From Akkermansiaceae bacterium (lineage in GTDB: Bacteria > Verrucomicrobiota > Verrucomicrobiia > Verrucomicrobiales > Akkermansiaceae): DNA of 8,906 nucleotides. Both the position numbers and the translations under genes were made by a program. The stretch lies in the NCBI GenBank assembly GCA_903909905.1, contig CAIVXP010000318.1:1-8906 (forward strand), given 5' to 3'. The notes beneath the pieces are model-generated. The model worked only from the letters and a program-made list of their open reading frames with translations. It was not told where the DNA came from and did no database searches. Within the stretch, counting starts at the first letter, position 1; the number at the start of each line of letters is the position of its first letter. Below are positions 1 to 7,036 of the stretch, piece after piece.

Positions 1-2320
1 CTTCCACCGGCAGCGCGCGCAGCGGAGCTGCATCTTCCTCGACAACTTCCGCACGCATCGGCGCTTCATCGACAATTTTGGCTCGTGGCGCAACACCATC
101 GGCATTCGCGGCATCGACCTCCTCGACCGCCATTGCACGCGCCGGGTGGATCGGACAAAAATCATTTTCCTCCGGCACCGATTCCGCAGGCAGCAAGTCC
201 CTCGTCACGGTATCCGCCGCCTTGCATCCGCTGGTCGCGCGCTTGCCGGAAAGCCGGCAAAGCCCGACCTCAACAAGTCCGGACTTGTTGTGCAACTCTC
301 CCGCTTTGTAACCAAAGCCATCGGCCGCTTTCATGATTTCCGCCCACACCGGCAGTGAAAGCACTGAACCGAATCCGCCATGAATGGTTTTCTTTGGCGT
401 GTCGAAGCCGACCCACACCGCACAGGTGAGCGCGGAGGAATAGCCTGCAAACCACGCATCCTTGAAGTCGTTGGTTGTTCCGGTCTTGCCGCCGCAAGGT
501 TTGCTGAAGCCCAAACTTTTCACCGAGGCAGCCGTGCCATAGCTGGTGACCTCCTTGAGAATGTTCGACACGGCGAAGGCCGAATCCGCGGATGCCGACT
601 GATAGGAAAGCGGCAGCGTCGAATAGAGCACGTTGCCTTCGCGATCCTTGATTTCGGCGATCAAATACGGGCGATAGCGCATGCCCTCGTTGGGAAAAAT
701 CGTGTAAGCCGTCGCCACTTCCCACGGCGAAGCTTCCCATGATCCAAGAAACGAAGCGGGCCTTTCCGGCATCGGCGTCGAGAAGCCCGCCATGCCGGCG
801 ACCTCCTTGACCTTGCGCAGTCCGGCATGATTGCCGACACGCACTGACATCGTGTTGCGCGAGCGGATGAGGCCGTAAGAAACCGGCCGCATCCCGCCGA
901 AGGTGCCGTCGGAGTTGTCGGGGCGCCAGGTGCCGCCGCCCCTGATTTCGCCTGCTTGGATCGGGCCGTCGCTGATCGAGGTATCGGGATCAAGTCCTTT
1001 GTCGAAGGCGGCAAGATATACAAACGGCTTGAAGATCGATCCGAGTTGGCGCTTTGCGTCCTTGGCACGGTTGAAGCGCGATTCGGTGGCATCGCGACCA
1101 CCAACGACGGCCAACACCGCACCACTGCGGTTCTCGACCACCACCGCCGCACCTTGCAGATAAGTCGGCTCCTTGCGTTTTTCGACGGGCAACTTACGCC
1201 AGCCATCGCGCGTTGGATGACGATAGCCGCGGATTTTCTCCACCGAATGTAACTTTCGCTCGAGTGCTTCCTCGCCAACTTTCTGAATGCGCGAGTCGAT
1301 GGTGGTGATGATTTCCAATCCGCCCAACTCGATGTTCTGTTTTTCCAAAATCAACTCGAGGTCATTGCGGACCGCATCGATCGCATGCGACTCACGCGCT
1401 TCACGCCGCCACTTCGGCCGCACCTCGATCGGATCGAGCTTCGCCGCATCCGCCTGCTCGCGGGTGATCGCCTCGGCGACGACCATGCGCTCGAGCGTCG
1501 TGTTGCGCTCGCGCGTTGCGGCCTCGATCGAGCGAAACGGATTGAAGGAATCCGGACCGCGCACGATGCCCGCCAGCATGGCAGACTGCGAAAGCGTGAG
1601 CTCCGACGGGTGTTTCTCGAAGTAGATCCGTGAGGCCTCGCCGATGCCCTTGATCTGCCGGCCCCAGTTGATCTGATTGATGTAGGCTTCGAGAAGTTCG
1701 TCTTTGGTGTAGGCGGCCTCGAGGCGGAACGCGAGGGCCATCTCAAGCAACTTGCGGTCGATCTGACGGATCGTGTCGCCGCGTTTTTCACCGCTCTTGA
1801 GTTGGTAAATATCGGATGCAAATTGCTGCGTGATCGTCGAGGCGCCCTCGCGCTTGCCCTGCGCGTTTTTAAGTGCGGCGCGGCCGATGCCGATCGGGTC
1901 GATTCCGACGTGTTGGTAAAACCGCTCGTCTTCGCGCGCGAGAATTGCCTTGCGGAAAAATTCCGAAACTTGCGTGAGCGGCACGATCGAACGCTTTTCG
2001 CCGTGGATGCGCGCGATCTCAACACCCATGCGGTCGCGGATGATCGACCTCTGCGGCATGGCATGGATTTTTGCCAAATCGTATGGCTGCGACCGGAACC
2101 CGTAGACCACCGCGAGGATCAGCGCGAGATAGAGTCCCGCCACCAGAGGGTAGCCGATCAGGCGGGTAAAGATCTTGGCTAGCAGGCCCAACGAGCGGGT
2201 AAAAAAACCGAAGAGATAAAAAGGCCACAAAAGTAGGAGCATTCCACACCCCCTGCGCCGGGCGACGGGGGCCGCGGGCTCAGCTTTGCCCCGCCGGTGG
2301 TTTTCCTGCTTTTTTGCCAT
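1..2320 (-). CDS. Class A (bifunctional) penicillin-binding protein, PBP1A-like; C-terminus beyond left edge
   Basis: Polymerises lipid II into glycan strands (GT51 domain) and cross-links the stem peptides (transpeptidase domain) on the outer face of the inner membrane. Read on the minus strand from ATG 2320-2318, the frame stays open for 773 codons to the window edge. A basic N-terminal tail (residues 1-24) is followed by hydrophobic stretches at about 27-40 and 54-75. GT51 motifs: AREDERFYQH with the likely catalytic Glu130, EGASTITQQ at 158-166, RKLLE with Glu193, and KDELLEAYINQINWG at 206-220. Transpeptidase motifs: SIFK with nucleophile Ser428 and Lys431, SRN at 487-489, KTGT at 612-615. 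A tail with Cys688, Cys699 and Cys722 and then an Ala/Glu-rich segment follows. It is divergent from the protease pair. An alternative start exists at ATG 2242. The family assignment is secure; the exact PBP subtype is not. Confidence 0.95.
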   Translation of the reverse strand, partial: MAKKQENHRRGKAEPAAPVARRRGCGMLLLLWPFYLFGFFTRSLGLLAKIFTRLIGYPLVAGLYLALILAVVYGFRSQPYDLAKIHAMPQRSIIRDRMGVEIARIHGEKRSIVPLTQVSEFFRKAILAREDERFYQHVGIDPIGIGRAALKNAQGKREGASTITQQFASDIYQLKSGEKRGDTIRQIDRKLLEMALAFRLEAAYTKDELLEAYINQINWGRQIKGIGEASRIYFEKHPSELTLSQSAMLAGIVRGPDSFNPFRSIEAATRERNTTLERMVVAEAITREQADAAKLDPIEVRPKWRREARESHAIDAVRNDLELILEKQNIELGGLEIITTIDSRIQKVGEEALERKLHSVEKIRGYRHPTRDGWRKLPVEKRKEPTYLQGAAVVVENRSGAVLAVVGGRDATESRFNRAKDAKRQLGSIFKPFVYLAAFDKGLDPDTSISDGPIQAGEIRGGGTWRPDNSDGTFGGMRPVSYGLIRSRNTMSVRVGNHAGLRKVKEVAGMAGFSTPMPERPASFLGSWEASPWEVATAYTIFPNEGMRYRPYLIAEIKDREGNVLYSTLPLSYQSASADSAFAVSNILKEVTSYGTAASVKSLGFSKPCGGKTGTTNDFKDAWFAGYSSALTCAVWVGFDTPKKTIHGGFGSVLSLPVWAEIMKAADGFGYKAGELHNKSGLVEVGLCRLSGKRATSGCKAADTVTRDLLPAESVPEENDFCPIHPARAMAVEEVDAANADGVAPRAKIVDEAPMRAEVVEEDAAPLRALPVE
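2249..2254 (-). promoter_or_regulatory. Possible ribosome binding site for an internal start of the PBP gene
   Basis: On the minus strand AGGGGG lies six bases before the in-frame ATG at 2242-2240, a five-of-six match to AGGAGG. It is one of only two Shine-Dalgarno-like sequences near a gene start in this window. If used, the protein would begin MLLLLWPFYLF and lose its 26-residue basic tail. The upstream ATG at 2320 has no such site but gives the Lys/Arg-rich cytoplasmic tail usual in class A PBPs, so I kept 2320. The purine run may be chance in GC-rich coding sequence. Confidence 0.25.
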
Positions 2321-2428
2321 CGATGCGCGGAGTTTAGACGAAGCGGCGCCGGCATTCCATCACTGAAATCGATTGCGGCTTGAAATGATTTCGGAACAAG
2401 CGCGCAATCGTGCGACGCTTTTCTTACC
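2321..2428. other. Divergent intergenic region between the PBP and protease genes
   Basis: These 108 bases must carry the promoters of both the PBP gene (leftward) and the protease pair (rightward). A TTGAAA at 2380-2385 could be a plus-strand -35 element, but the hexamer 17 bases further on (GCAATC-like) is a poor -10, so I do not call a promoter. I see no Shine-Dalgarno sequence, palindrome or terminator here. Confidence 0.5.
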
Positions 2429-3412
2429 GTGACCATGGGATCGATCCAATGCCTTGCCATCGTGAGCTGCTTTGTGGCGGCCCTCAGCTCGCTCGATGCC
2501 AGCGAGCCTGACCTCGCCGCGCTCGAGGCAAAGGTAAAATCCGTCGCGCAGCAGACCATGCCGGCCACGATCGCTTTGCTTTCGGAGGACACGAATTCCT
2601 CCGGCTCGGGCGTGCTGGTGTCGGCCGACGGTCTCATCTACACCGCCGCGCATGTCGTCCAAGGCGCCAAGGAAATGTTCGTGATTTTCCCCAATGGCGA
2701 GCAAGTCACCGGCAAGGTCCTTGGGGCAAATTACTCAAAGGACATCGCCATGGTGAAGGTCAAGGGCAAGGGGCCATTTCCATTTGTGAAACTTGGCGAT
2801 TCCAAACCGCTACAGGCGGGCGATTGGTTGGTGGCACTCGGTCACTCGACCGGCTTTGATGCCACGCGCACGCCGCCGCTGCGCTTTGGCCGCATGATCT
2901 CGAAAGGGCCCGGCAATTTCCTCACCACCGATTGCACGCTCATCGGCGGCGATTCGGGCGGGCCCTTGTTTGATCTCGAAGGCAAGCTCGTCGGCATTCA
3001 TTCATCGATCGGAAAAGATCGCGAAAACAACAATCATGCCGGCATCGATGGCTTCAAGAGCGACCGGAACAGCATGCTAAGCGGCAAGACCTGGGGCGCA
3101 CTCACGCTCAACCCCTTCGCCAACCCCGAGATGCCGGTGCTTGGCATCGCCATGGGCATGCGGCCGGAGCTAAAGGGCGTGATGGTCGAGGGCGTGGTCG
3201 AGGGATCTCCCTCGGCGATTGCGGGCATGAAGAATGGCGATGTGATCGTGGCGCTCGATAACAGCACAATCCGTGATGGCGGCGAGTTGCTTCAACTTCT
3301 TGCCAAACGCGAAGCGGGTGATGAAGTGAAGATTGATCTTTTGCGCGATGACAAAACCCTCAGCACCACGGTGAAGCTGATGCGTCGTAGCGAAATTTTT
3401 GAAACCCCTTGA
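2429..3412 (+). CDS. HtrA/Deg-like trypsin-family serine protease with one PDZ domain
   Basis: A predicted periplasmic protease, probably for protein quality control or regulated cleavage. Counting from GTG 2429 there are 327 residues. The catalytic triad is complete: His75 in YTAAHVV, Asp105 in SKDIAMVKV, and Ser176 in IGGDSGGPLFDLEG. The serine motif is GDSGGP rather than the GNSGGP usual in DegP/DegS. One PDZ domain covers about residues 235-318 (LGIAMG, then GMKNGDVIVALDN). The N-terminus (about 4-24) is hydrophobic and ends LDA-SEP, a plausible signal peptide but without the usual basic residues. The start is either GTG 2429 or ATG 2435; no earlier start codon follows the in-frame stop upstream, and neither choice has a Shine-Dalgarno sequence. 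The next gene begins four bases after this stop, so they are probably co-transcribed. The single PDZ resembles DegS-type layout, but an orthology claim is not justified. Confidence 0.93.
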   Translation: MTMGSIQCLAIVSCFVAALSSLDASEPDLAALEAKVKSVAQQTMPATIALLSEDTNSSGSGVLVSADGLIYTAAHVVQGAKEMFVIFPNGEQVTGKVLGANYSKDIAMVKVKGKGPFPFVKLGDSKPLQAGDWLVALGHSTGFDATRTPPLRFGRMISKGPGNFLTTDCTLIGGDSGGPLFDLEGKLVGIHSSIGKDRENNNHAGIDGFKSDRNSMLSGKTWGALTLNPFANPEMPVLGIAMGMRPELKGVMVEGVVEGSPSAIAGMKNGDVIVALDNSTIRDGGELLQLLAKREAGDEVKIDLLRDDKTLSTTVKLMRRSEIFETP

Positions 3413-3416
3413 ACCG

Positions 3417-4631
3417 ATGCCGTTGCCCATAAATCACGTGATATCGAGACTCTTTTTGGCCTACGCGCTGTCAGGCCTCGCGATCGCGCAGGACGAGATC
3501 CCGCTGCTTCGCCCGGAAGAACGCGCAGCAGTAGATTCGCAAACCGAACAACTCAACGCATCCCTCAAACCCAGCCTTGCCGCTGCCGCGCAGTCAACCG
3601 TACGCGTCTGGTCGGGCAAAAAGCGGCTCGCCTACGGCACCGTCATCGGCAACGGACGCCAGGTGCTCACGAAGTGGAGCGAAGTGGCATATGACGCAAA
3701 CACGCTCGTGGTGGACGGACCCAATCGCGAGGTTCACGATACAAACATCGTTGGCGTTTATGAAGACGAAGATCTGGCAGTTCTCGAAATCAACGGTAAT
3801 GCGCTGACGCCGATCACATGGTCGGATGCGAAACCGCCGCTTGGAGCCTTCCTCGTCGCGCCGCAGCCGGACGGCAAGCCCGCCGCATTCGGCGTCGTGA
3901 GCGTGCTCGAGCGCAACCTGCGCGAAACCGACCTGGCATTTCTCGGAGTCATCAGCGATCTGGAATACAAGGGACAAGGAGTAAAGGTTCGCGAGGTGCA
4001 GACCAAAACCGGCGCAGAAGCGGCGGGCATCAAACCGGGCGACATCGTTTTGGAAATCAATGGGCGACCGATCTCGGGCTTGATGGAATTAAAAAGCGCA
4101 CTCACCGGCACACAGCCGGGCGAGACCGCGTCAGTGCGCGTGCGTGCTGGCGGCAAGAATGAAAAAACACTCATGGTCACGCTCGGCAAACGACCGGAGC
4201 TTCCGAAAATTTACAACCCACGCCTCGACCAAATGGAACGCATGGGCGGCAAGATCAGCCGCGTTCGTGATTCATTCACACAGGTACTGCAGTCCGACAT
4301 GCGCCCGGAGCCAAATCAAATCGGCGGACCGGTGGTCGACCTCGAAGGCCGCACGATCGGCATCACTATCGCGCGCGCCGACCGCACGCGATCCTTCATC
4401 ATGCCCTCGGCCGCAGTGAAAAACATGCTGGCGCGTCCCGCGAAAGATCCATCGATCGCCGAGGTTCGCGAGCCGGAAAAACAAGTGATCGCGCGCGCCC
4501 CAAAATCCGACGCGCCAAAGAATCTGCCCAAGGCGCCCAGCCCGCGTCGTATGCGCGAACACCTTTCGGAAATGGAGCGCTTGATGGAATTCATGCGCGA
4601 AGAAATGCGGGCGCTTGAACAGGAGCGCTGA
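3417..4631 (+). CDS. Secreted pseudo-protease (trypsin-like fold) with an internal PDZ domain and C-terminal charged helix
   Basis: Function unknown; probably a periplasmic non-enzymatic partner or scaffold related to HtrA proteases. From ATG 3417 it has 404 residues. A signal peptide is clear: basic Arg11, hydrophobic 12-23, cleavage near AIA-QDE after residue 24. Residues about 58-168 follow the first half of an HtrA fold, but where LTxxH is expected there is LTKWSEV (Ser88 for His). The Asp is kept (Asp119 in EDLAVLEI). A PDZ domain follows at about 174-258 (FLGVISD, then GIKPGDIVLEINGRPI). Only after it does the serine-loop half appear: residues 286-318 contain VLQSD, then NQIGGPVVDLEG with Ile302 in place of the serine. 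Residues 376-404 are Met/Glu/Arg-rich and may form a coiled coil. The start four bases after the previous stop fits an operon; an in-frame TTG at 3399 would overlap that stop. Confidence 0.85.
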   Translation: MPLPINHVISRLFLAYALSGLAIAQDEIPLLRPEERAAVDSQTEQLNASLKPSLAAAAQSTVRVWSGKKRLAYGTVIGNGRQVLTKWSEVAYDANTLVVDGPNREVHDTNIVGVYEDEDLAVLEINGNALTPITWSDAKPPLGAFLVAPQPDGKPAAFGVVSVLERNLRETDLAFLGVISDLEYKGQGVKVREVQTKTGAEAAGIKPGDIVLEINGRPISGLMELKSALTGTQPGETASVRVRAGGKNEKTLMVTLGKRPELPKIYNPRLDQMERMGGKISRVRDSFTQVLQSDMRPEPNQIGGPVVDLEGRTIGITIARADRTRSFIMPSAAVKNMLARPAKDPSIAEVREPEKQVIARAPKSDAPKNLPKAPSPRRMREHLSEMERLMEFMREEMRALEQER

Positions 4632-4644
4632 GCGCTGCGTTGCG

Positions 4645-5067
4645 CTACTGATCCATTCCCACGCGGATCCGCGCCGGCACATCCCTGATCGGAATGCCGG
4701 CCTTGGTCAGCGCCTCCCAGACTTCCAACAAGCGATCGAGCGGAAGTTTCTTATCGGCCTCAAGCTCAAGTTTGCGGCCGGGATTTTGCTTTTGATAGGC
4801 GGCAAGATACGAATCGAGCAAGCCCGGCGGCACCTTGAGCGAATCCAGCGTGATCGTTCCCGCGGCATCGATCGCAATCACCGAGCGCGACTCGACGACT
4901 TTTTCCGACGGGATCTCACGCACGGTCGGCAACTCAATGCGCAGAATGTCACGGGGCTTTTTGAAGTTGGTCGAAACGATGAAGAAGATCAGCAAAATGA
5001 AAAGGATGTCGATCATCGGAACGATCGGCACCTCGGCGCGTTTGCGTGTTGTGCGGGGGAAACGCAT
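4645..5067 (-). CDS. exbD: ExbD/TolR-family biopolymer transport protein
   Basis: Inner-membrane component of a proton-driven energy-transduction complex, working with the ExbB/TolQ-like protein encoded just upstream. The 140-residue product has the usual size and layout: a short basic cytoplasmic N-terminus (MRFPRTTRKR), the family signature EVPIVPMIDILFILLIFFIV with the protonatable Asp20 at the start of the single membrane helix (about 19-34), and a periplasmic domain of about 100 residues. That domain ends KAGIPIRDVPARIRVGMDQ. Its ATG lies five bases after the stop of the ExbB gene, in the same transcript. No Shine-Dalgarno sequence is visible (CCCCC directly precedes the ATG), so translational coupling is likely. 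It converges with the pseudo-protease gene, with 13 bases between the stops. ExbD and TolR cannot be told apart with certainty. Confidence 0.93.
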   Translation of the reverse strand: MRFPRTTRKRAEVPIVPMIDILFILLIFFIVSTNFKKPRDILRIELPTVREIPSEKVVESRSVIAIDAAGTITLDSLKVPPGLLDSYLAAYQKQNPGRKLELEADKKLPLDRLLEVWEALTKAGIPIRDVPARIRVGMDQ

Positions 5068-5072
5068 GGGGG

Positions 5073-5747
5073 TCAGCCGTTGATGGAATCGCCGCGGCAG
5101 GCGTCAATGAGGTCGGCCAGCAGAGACTCGAGCCTCACCGTGAGAAGCTCGATGCGCCGCGTGAAGTAGCCGTGTGCGATCACGCAGGGCACGGCGATCG
5201 CGAGGCCGAAGATCGTGGTGTTGAGCGCCTCGGCAATGCCGCGAGCGATGGCAAGGTGATCGGCCGCGTCACTGAGACCTTGGAAAATCGTCACAAGACC
5301 CGATGCGGTACCAAGCAAACCTAGCAACGGCGCAACAGTGATGACGATATCGAGCACGCCGATGCCGGATTGCAGGCGAGCGACCTCCATCCGCGCGGCT
5401 GATTCGACGGCGTTGGCAATGTCGCCTTGCGGTTTGCCGCGATGCTTGATGGCGCTCGCCGCCAGTCGAGCCAACGCACTGCCACCTTTTTCCACTTCTT
5501 TGGTGACCGGCACCTCGCGGTCGTTTTGCGCAAGCTCGTGAAAATTCGCCAATTGCTTTTCCAGCGCGGCGGGGATCACGCGCTGCGGCGAGAGCGAAAG
5601 AAATTTGTAAACAATCGCCGCGACGCCCACCACCGATGTGACACCAAGCGGGATCATGAAAATGCCTCCTTTCTGAAGGAAGTCCCAAGCCGCTTGCATG
5701 ATGCCGGGTGTCGCGCCGGCGCTGGTTTGCATCAGGATCTCAAACAT
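5073..5747 (-). CDS. exbB: MotA/TolQ/ExbB proton channel family protein
   Basis: Forms the inner-membrane proton channel that, with ExbD, energises a TonB/TolA-type transducer. The 224-residue product has three hydrophobic segments at about 28-50, 131-157 and 173-195. The second contains the family signature TVAPLLGLLGTASGL (137-151), with Thr147 in the place of the conserved channel threonine; the third contains ALNTTIFGLAIAVP with Thr177/Thr178. The stretch between helices one and two is the cytoplasmic loop typical of the family. There is no cleavable signal peptide or long periplasmic N-terminal extension. The gene follows the TonB-like gene by 15 bases and precedes exbD by five. The start ATG at 5747 is the only good one before the first helix, and it lacks a Shine-Dalgarno sequence. 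A TolQ role is possible; no tolB or pal is in the window. Confidence 0.93.
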   Translation of the reverse strand: MFEILMQTSAGATPGIMQAAWDFLQKGGIFMIPLGVTSVVGVAAIVYKFLSLSPQRVIPAALEKQLANFHELAQNDREVPVTKEVEKGGSALARLAASAIKHRGKPQGDIANAVESAARMEVARLQSGIGVLDIVITVAPLLGLLGTASGLVTIFQGLSDAADHLAIARGIAEALNTTIFGLAIAVPCVIAHGYFTRRIELLTVRLESLLADLIDACRGDSING

Positions 5748-5762
5748 GGTTCGTATCGGTTT

Positions 5763-6905
5763 TCAAAAATAGAAGCGGAACATCAACTCCAATGGATCAT
5801 CGTCGTAATCCTTGCGCAAGGCCTTGGGCATCGGCGGGATGTCCGCGTCGCGAATCGCATTCAAGGTGAATCCCTTTTGAACCTCGCCGGTCTCCATGTC
5901 ACCCACGAATTGCACGGAGCGCACCTTGCCGCCTGTTTCGACAAAAAACCTCACGGTCAAAAATCCCGGCGTGATGAAATCCCGATGCCGCACGCAGTTG
6001 CGTTGCCACTCGATCTCCACCGCGCGACTGATCGTGGCCTGATAGCGACCGAGCGGCGAGTCGGCGACTTCAAGCGAGCTGGGCCCGCTGCGCGAAATCG
6101 AACCAACCATCGCGGTCTTGCGCTGATTGCCGCGAAATTCTTTGCCCTTTTTCGGCTCGGGCTTGGGCGCTTCGTTTGGCGGCGAAATTTCCTTGGGTTT
6201 TTCCTCGGCGAGCGGCTCTGGCTTCGGCGCTTCTGGCGGTGCTTCTTGTGGCCGGGCTTCGGGCGCAATGGGTTTTTTCAGCTCCTCGGTCGAAACGCCG
6301 ACATCCACCGGATTCGGGCCCTGCACAAGTCCGCTGCGCTGCGGCGCGGATTTGGCGGGTGGGTTCGATGATTTTTTTTTGCTCTCTGATGCGCTTGGCT
6401 TGGCGGCGGACTTGGATGATTGCTGCGATTCGCGAGCCTTGTTTGGTTCGGTCAATTCACCATCCTGATACTGGCTTTGCGTGGTCTCGATGTCATTCGC
6501 ATCGCGCGGCGTGATTCCTTTCTGCGAAGGCTGCGCAGGGGCTGAAGGAGTCGGGGCGCGATCGCTGGCCGCGCGCGTCGATCTTTCGCCGATGAACGGA
6601 GCATTCTTCACCGGCTCACTGGCCTGCTGCTCATCGGAGGTCCGCGCAAACCGTGGTTTTGGCGGCGTATTCTTGGTCTCGGGCACCACCACGCTGGTCG
6701 CCATCTCGGGCACAATCGTCAACACCGGCTCAGCCATCACCGGCCGCATCGCCTCGTTTCGCTTGCCCATCAAATGCGACTCCAACAAGCCAAGTCCCAA
6801 AACCATCAAAAGCCCGAGGTTGATCAACAAAGACAGCACGAACGCCATCAGCCAAAGGCGCCCCTCGCCCCCTTGCCCGCCCGTGTTCAGCCATCCCTTC
6901 GTCAT
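5763..6905 (-). CDS. TonB/TolA-like periplasm-spanning energy transducer
   Basis: Probably links the ExbB/ExbD complex to an outer-membrane partner. From ATG 6905 it has 380 residues: a cytoplasmic N-terminus of about 16, one uncleaved membrane helix (about 17-42, LWLMAFVLSLLINLGLLMVL), a long low-complexity linker rich in Pro, Lys, Glu, Ser and Gln (about 80-270, with PEAPKPEPLAEEKPKE and EAPKPEPKKGKE), and a C-terminal globular domain (about 283-380). That domain has the order expected of TonB_C/TolA_C types: YQATISRAVEIEWQ, then LTVRFFVETGGKVRSVQFVG, ending LELMFRFYF. The tryptophan in IEWQRN leans towards TolA or TonB_2-type domains. The frame is open to a TTG at 6959, which would add 18 residues with a repeated QFAG; I prefer ATG 6905, which has a weak GGCGGGG before it. 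The linker codes Lys-Lys-Lys from a run of nine A. It is the first gene of a three-gene operon with exbB and exbD. Confidence 0.85.
   Translation of the reverse strand: MTKGWLNTGGQGGEGRLWLMAFVLSLLINLGLLMVLGLGLLESHLMGKRNEAMRPVMAEPVLTIVPEMATSVVVPETKNTPPKPRFARTSDEQQASEPVKNAPFIGERSTRAASDRAPTPSAPAQPSQKGITPRDANDIETTQSQYQDGELTEPNKARESQQSSKSAAKPSASESKKKSSNPPAKSAPQRSGLVQGPNPVDVGVSTEELKKPIAPEARPQEAPPEAPKPEPLAEEKPKEISPPNEAPKPEPKKGKEFRGNQRKTAMVGSISRSGPSSLEVADSPLGRYQATISRAVEIEWQRNCVRHRDFITPGFLTVRFFVETGGKVRSVQFVGDMETGEVQKGFTLNAIRDADIPPMPKALRKDYDDDPLELMFRFYF
6372..6380 (-). repeat. Nine-base homopolymer (A9 on the coding strand) inside the TonB-like gene
   Basis: The plus strand reads nine consecutive T, so the coding strand has AGC followed by A9, giving Ser-Lys-Lys-Lys in the linker. 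It is the longest mononucleotide run I see in the window. Runs of nine A are known sites of polymerase slippage. Losing one A would lead to a stop codon within about 35 codons. Confidence 0.9.
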
Positions 6906-6913
6906 CAGCCCCG

Positions 6914-6958
6914 CCAAATTGCCTGCAAATTGCCCACCGCGCAATCCGGCAAATTGCA
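6914..6958. repeat. Three copies of the word AAATTGC
   Basis: CCAAATTGCC (6914-6923), GCAAATTGCC (6925-6934) and GCAAATTGCA (6949-6958) stand within 45 bases, just upstream of the chosen TonB-like start. In the minus-strand frame extended to the TTG at 6959 they would encode a repeated Gln-Phe-Ala-Gly. They could be operator-like sites, a coding repeat, or both. The first two copies are centred 11 bases apart, about one helical turn. Confidence 0.55.
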
Positions 6959-6990
6959 AGGCCCTAAGCCGAATTCTGGGCGGAATCCAT

Positions 6991-7036
6991 ATAAAGGGAC
7001 AGACCTTTTATTGTTCATGCAATTGGCTACTGTCTC
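6991..7036. repeat. Possible relic of a REP/RAYT- or MITE-type palindromic element
   Basis: The stretch ATAAAGGGACAGACCTTTTAT (6991-7011) is an imperfect hairpin with stem AAAGG/CCTTT (6993-6997 with 7004-7008), extendable across one bulged T. GACAG (6998-7002) recurs inverted as CTGTC (7030-7034). From memory, GGTCTGTCCCTTT-like words occur in short elements mobilised by IS200-related REP-associated transposases. No transposase is present here, and the match is from recall only. Confidence 0.3.

Noticed and set aside
1351..2064. A 237-codon minus-strand frame rich in Arg and Ser
   Set aside because: It overlaps the PBP frame on the same strand, which contains the GT51 motifs. The Arg/Ser-rich product is a frame-shifted shadow.
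2249..2272. CCCCC...GGGGG inverted repeat near the PBP start, considered as a terminator or operator
   Set aside because: It lies inside the preferred PBP reading frame, has no T run, and G/C runs of this kind arise easily in GC-rich DNA.
2459..2470. IVSC in the protease N-terminus, considered as a lipoprotein signal
   Set aside because: It fits the lipobox pattern, but only 13 residues precede the Cys, none is basic, and the hydrophobic stretch continues past it, which suits a normal signal peptide better.
4631..4646. AGCGC/GCGCT hairpin between the convergent stops, considered as a bidirectional terminator
   Set aside because: The stem is only five base pairs with a six-base loop and there is no T run on either side.
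5427..6371. A 314-codon plus-strand open frame
   Set aside because: It lies opposite exbB and the TonB-like gene, both of which have clear family motifs. The product is Arg/His-rich with no recognisable domain, as expected for an antisense frame in GC-rich DNA.
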